NCBI GenBank assembly: GCA_027294185.1
Contig: JAPUME010000131.1
Location: 1 to 6,962 of the forward strand
Source of the DNA: Acidobacteriota bacterium
Lineage (GTDB): Bacteria > Acidobacteriota > Terriglobia > UBA7540 > JAPUME01
Length of the DNA: 6,962 bases
Reading direction: 5' to 3'
Below the pieces are notes generated by a model. It saw only the letters and a program-made list of their open reading frames with translations. It made no database searches and was not told the origin of the DNA. The translations under genes were made by a program, and so were the position numbers. This document shows positions 5,472-6,962 of this stretch, one piece after another; position 1 is the stretch's first letter; each line of letters begins with the position of its first letter.

Positions 5472-6962
5472 CTAACCGCGCGAAACGATGTAGCCCAACC
5501 AGATCACCGCGCCCAGGATGATCCAGGCGGCATAGCTGCCGATGTTGCCGGATTGAATTCTGCGCACCCAGGAGCCCAGCATTCCCGCGCCCTGTCCGGT
5601 CCCGTTGACCAGCCTGTCGATGGCTCCCACGTCGATGCCCCGCCACAGAATCGTTTCTGAAGTCCAACGCAGGGGACGCACGAAAAGAGTGTCGTAGATT
5701 TCATCCACGTAATATTTGTTCGCAAGCAGGCGGTAGACCAACCCGAGCCGTTCTGCCGTTCCCTTGGCCCAGCCGGGGAAGCGCAGAAAGAACAAGGTTG
5801 CGATCAGAAACCCAAGCCCTGCGGCCGTAAGAGAGGCGATCAGGACCGTGGTTTCACCTTCGGCGGCATGCGCTGTAGCTGCTATTTGAGAAGCCGAGCC
5901 GGGAGCGAATACCGGTTGCAGAAATGCTTCAAAAGCTCCACTGCCCGAAGAACCCTCGTAGCTAAACCAGCCGCCAACCACCGAAAGCATGGCCAGCAGG
6001 ACGAGCGGCACCCTCATGGACGGCGGGCTTTCGTGAACGTGGCTGCTCAGCTCCGGCGTCAGCCGCGACGACCCGAAAAAGGTGAGGAAGACGGCACGGA
6101 ACATGTAGAGCGACGTCAGGCCTGCCGTAAATATCGCCAGCGCGAAGATCCACGTGCCCCCATAGGGCCCCTCGCGCGCCGCGACCAGGATGGCTTCCTT
6201 GCTGTAGAAGCCGGAAAGAAACGGCGCACCGGCGATGGCCAGCGTTCCAACGAGAAAGGTTCCGAAGGTCCAGGGCAGGTGGCGGCGAAGTCCGCCCATC
6301 TTGCGCATGTCGAGCTCACCCGCCAGAGCGTGCATGACGCTGCCCGCTGCAAGAAACAGCAGCGCCTTGAAGAAGGCATGGGTCATCAGATGGAAAATCC
6401 CCGCCGCAAACGCGCCGAGACCGCAGGCCAGAAACATATAGCCGAGCTGGCTGATGGTCGAGTAGGCGAGAACGCGCTTGAGGTCGTTTTGAGCCAGCGC
6501 GATGGTTCCCGCGTAGAAGGCCGTGACGCATCCGAGCACCGCTACCAGTTGCATGGCAAACGGCGAGGCTTCAAACAGGAGATGCGAGCGGGCCACCATG
6601 TAAACCCCCGCTGTCACCATGGTGGCGGCGTGAATCAGGGCGCTCACCGGTGTCGGTCCTTCCATCGCGTCGGGCAACCAGACATAGAGCGGCACCTGGG
6701 CGGACTTTCCCACCGCGCCGAGGAGCAGGAGCAGACAAATGGCCGTCAATCCGACTTTGGCCTCCTCGGGCAGGTTTCCCACCAGGTAAAACAACGATTC
6801 GAAATCCACCACGCCGAAGGTCCAGAAGATCAGAACGATTCCAAGCAGGAATCCGAAATCACCGATGCGGTTGACGATGAAGGCCTTCTTGCCGGCGTCG
6901 GCTGCGGACTTTTTCAGAAAATAAAAACCGATCAACAGGTAGGAACAGAGGCCGACGCCTTC
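5472..6962 (-). CDS. nuoL: NADH-quinone oxidoreductase subunit L (complex I), N-terminus outside window
   Basis: Distal antiporter-like subunit of complex I. The reading frame stays open to the right edge; its first visible codons read EGVGLCSYLLIGFYF, whose initial Glu corresponds to E. coli NuoL E144, so about 143 residues are missing. In fragment numbering (496 residues), K86 (VGKSAQVPLYVWLPDAMEG), H111 (IHAATMV), K199 (HAFFKALLF) and K255 (SGFYSKEAIL) correspond to E. coli K229, H254, K342 and K399. The C-terminal part contains NKYYVDEIYDTLFVRPL, LWRGIDVGAIDRLVNG and a final membrane helix (about 475-493). This is the region that in known complex I structures forms the long lateral helix bracing subunits M and N. 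The TTG at 6935 is an internal leucine codon, not a start. nuoM follows after 24 bases. No lesion is seen. Confidence 0.97.
   Translation of the reverse strand, partial: EGVGLCSYLLIGFYFLKKSAADAGKKAFIVNRIGDFGFLLGIVLIFWTFGVVDFESLFYLVGNLPEEAKVGLTAICLLLLLGAVGKSAQVPLYVWLPDAMEGPTPVSALIHAATMVTAGVYMVARSHLLFEASPFAMQLVAVLGCVTAFYAGTIALAQNDLKRVLAYSTISQLGYMFLACGLGAFAAGIFHLMTHAFFKALLFLAAGSVMHALAGELDMRKMGGLRRHLPWTFGTFLVGTLAIAGAPFLSGFYSKEAILVAAREGPYGGTWIFALAIFTAGLTSLYMFRAVFLTFFGSSRLTPELSSHVHESPPSMRVPLVLLAMLSVVGGWFSYEGSSGSGAFEAFLQPVFAPGSASQIAATAHAAEGETTVLIASLTAAGLGFLIATLFFLRFPGWAKGTAERLGLVYRLLANKYYVDEIYDTLFVRPLRWTSETILWRGIDVGAIDRLVNGTGQGAGMLGSWVRRIQSGNIGSYAAWIILGAVIWLGYIVSRG

Noticed and set aside
4462..5667. 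Long open frame (401 codons) on the minus strand overlapping nuoM and nuoL
   Set aside because: It is out of frame with two clearly conserved genes and its translation is rich in Arg, Gly, His and Ser with no family motifs, as expected of a GC-rich shadow frame.
5472..6962. NuoL/M/N set as an Mrp-type sodium/proton antiporter or membrane-bound hydrogenase module
   Set aside because: Three distinct paralogues in the order L-M-N, with the L-specific lateral-helix region and the N-specific lysine in GKF, fit complex I; no mrp or hydrogenase genes are present.

Overview
The window looks like chromosomal housekeeping sequence from a free-living bacterium with an F-type ATP synthase and a 14-subunit-type respiratory complex I. 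The best taxonomic guess is Acidobacteriota. That guess rests on the style of the ATP synthase c subunit (a signal-peptide-like leader, a degenerate glycine motif, and an RNPGARPG loop followed by ESLALY) and on the style of subunit a. It comes from family recall, not from a search.

Layout. On the plus strand, bases 1-1218 hold the end of an unidentified upstream reading frame, then atpB (subunit a) and atpE (subunit c). Together the last two form the ion-translocating part of F-ATP synthase. No atpF, atpH, atpA, atpG, atpD or atpC follows, so the rest of the enzyme must be encoded elsewhere. A GC-rich hairpin after atpE may be the end of this transcript. Bases 1219-1378 are non-coding and carry that hairpin plus a candidate promoter with a second hairpin. 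Bases 1379-2386 encode a stand-alone AdhP-like zinc alcohol dehydrogenase on the plus strand.

On the minus strand, 6962 down to 2405 is the 3' end of a nuo operon in the usual order nuoL (5' end cut off by the window), nuoM, nuoN. These are the three antiporter-like proton-pumping subunits of NADH:quinone oxidoreductase. nuoN is the last gene and converges on the alcohol dehydrogenase across an 18-base gap.

Functionally, complex I (NuoL/M/N) pumps protons using NADH, subunits a and c of the ATP synthase use the ion gradient, and the alcohol dehydrogenase interconverts alcohols and aldehydes with NAD(H). The last link is metabolic plausibility only, because nothing shows co-regulation. I found no mobile element, CRISPR array, RNA gene or recognisably new system. 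The points most worth a second look are the unusual subunit c and the regulatory-looking hairpins between genes.
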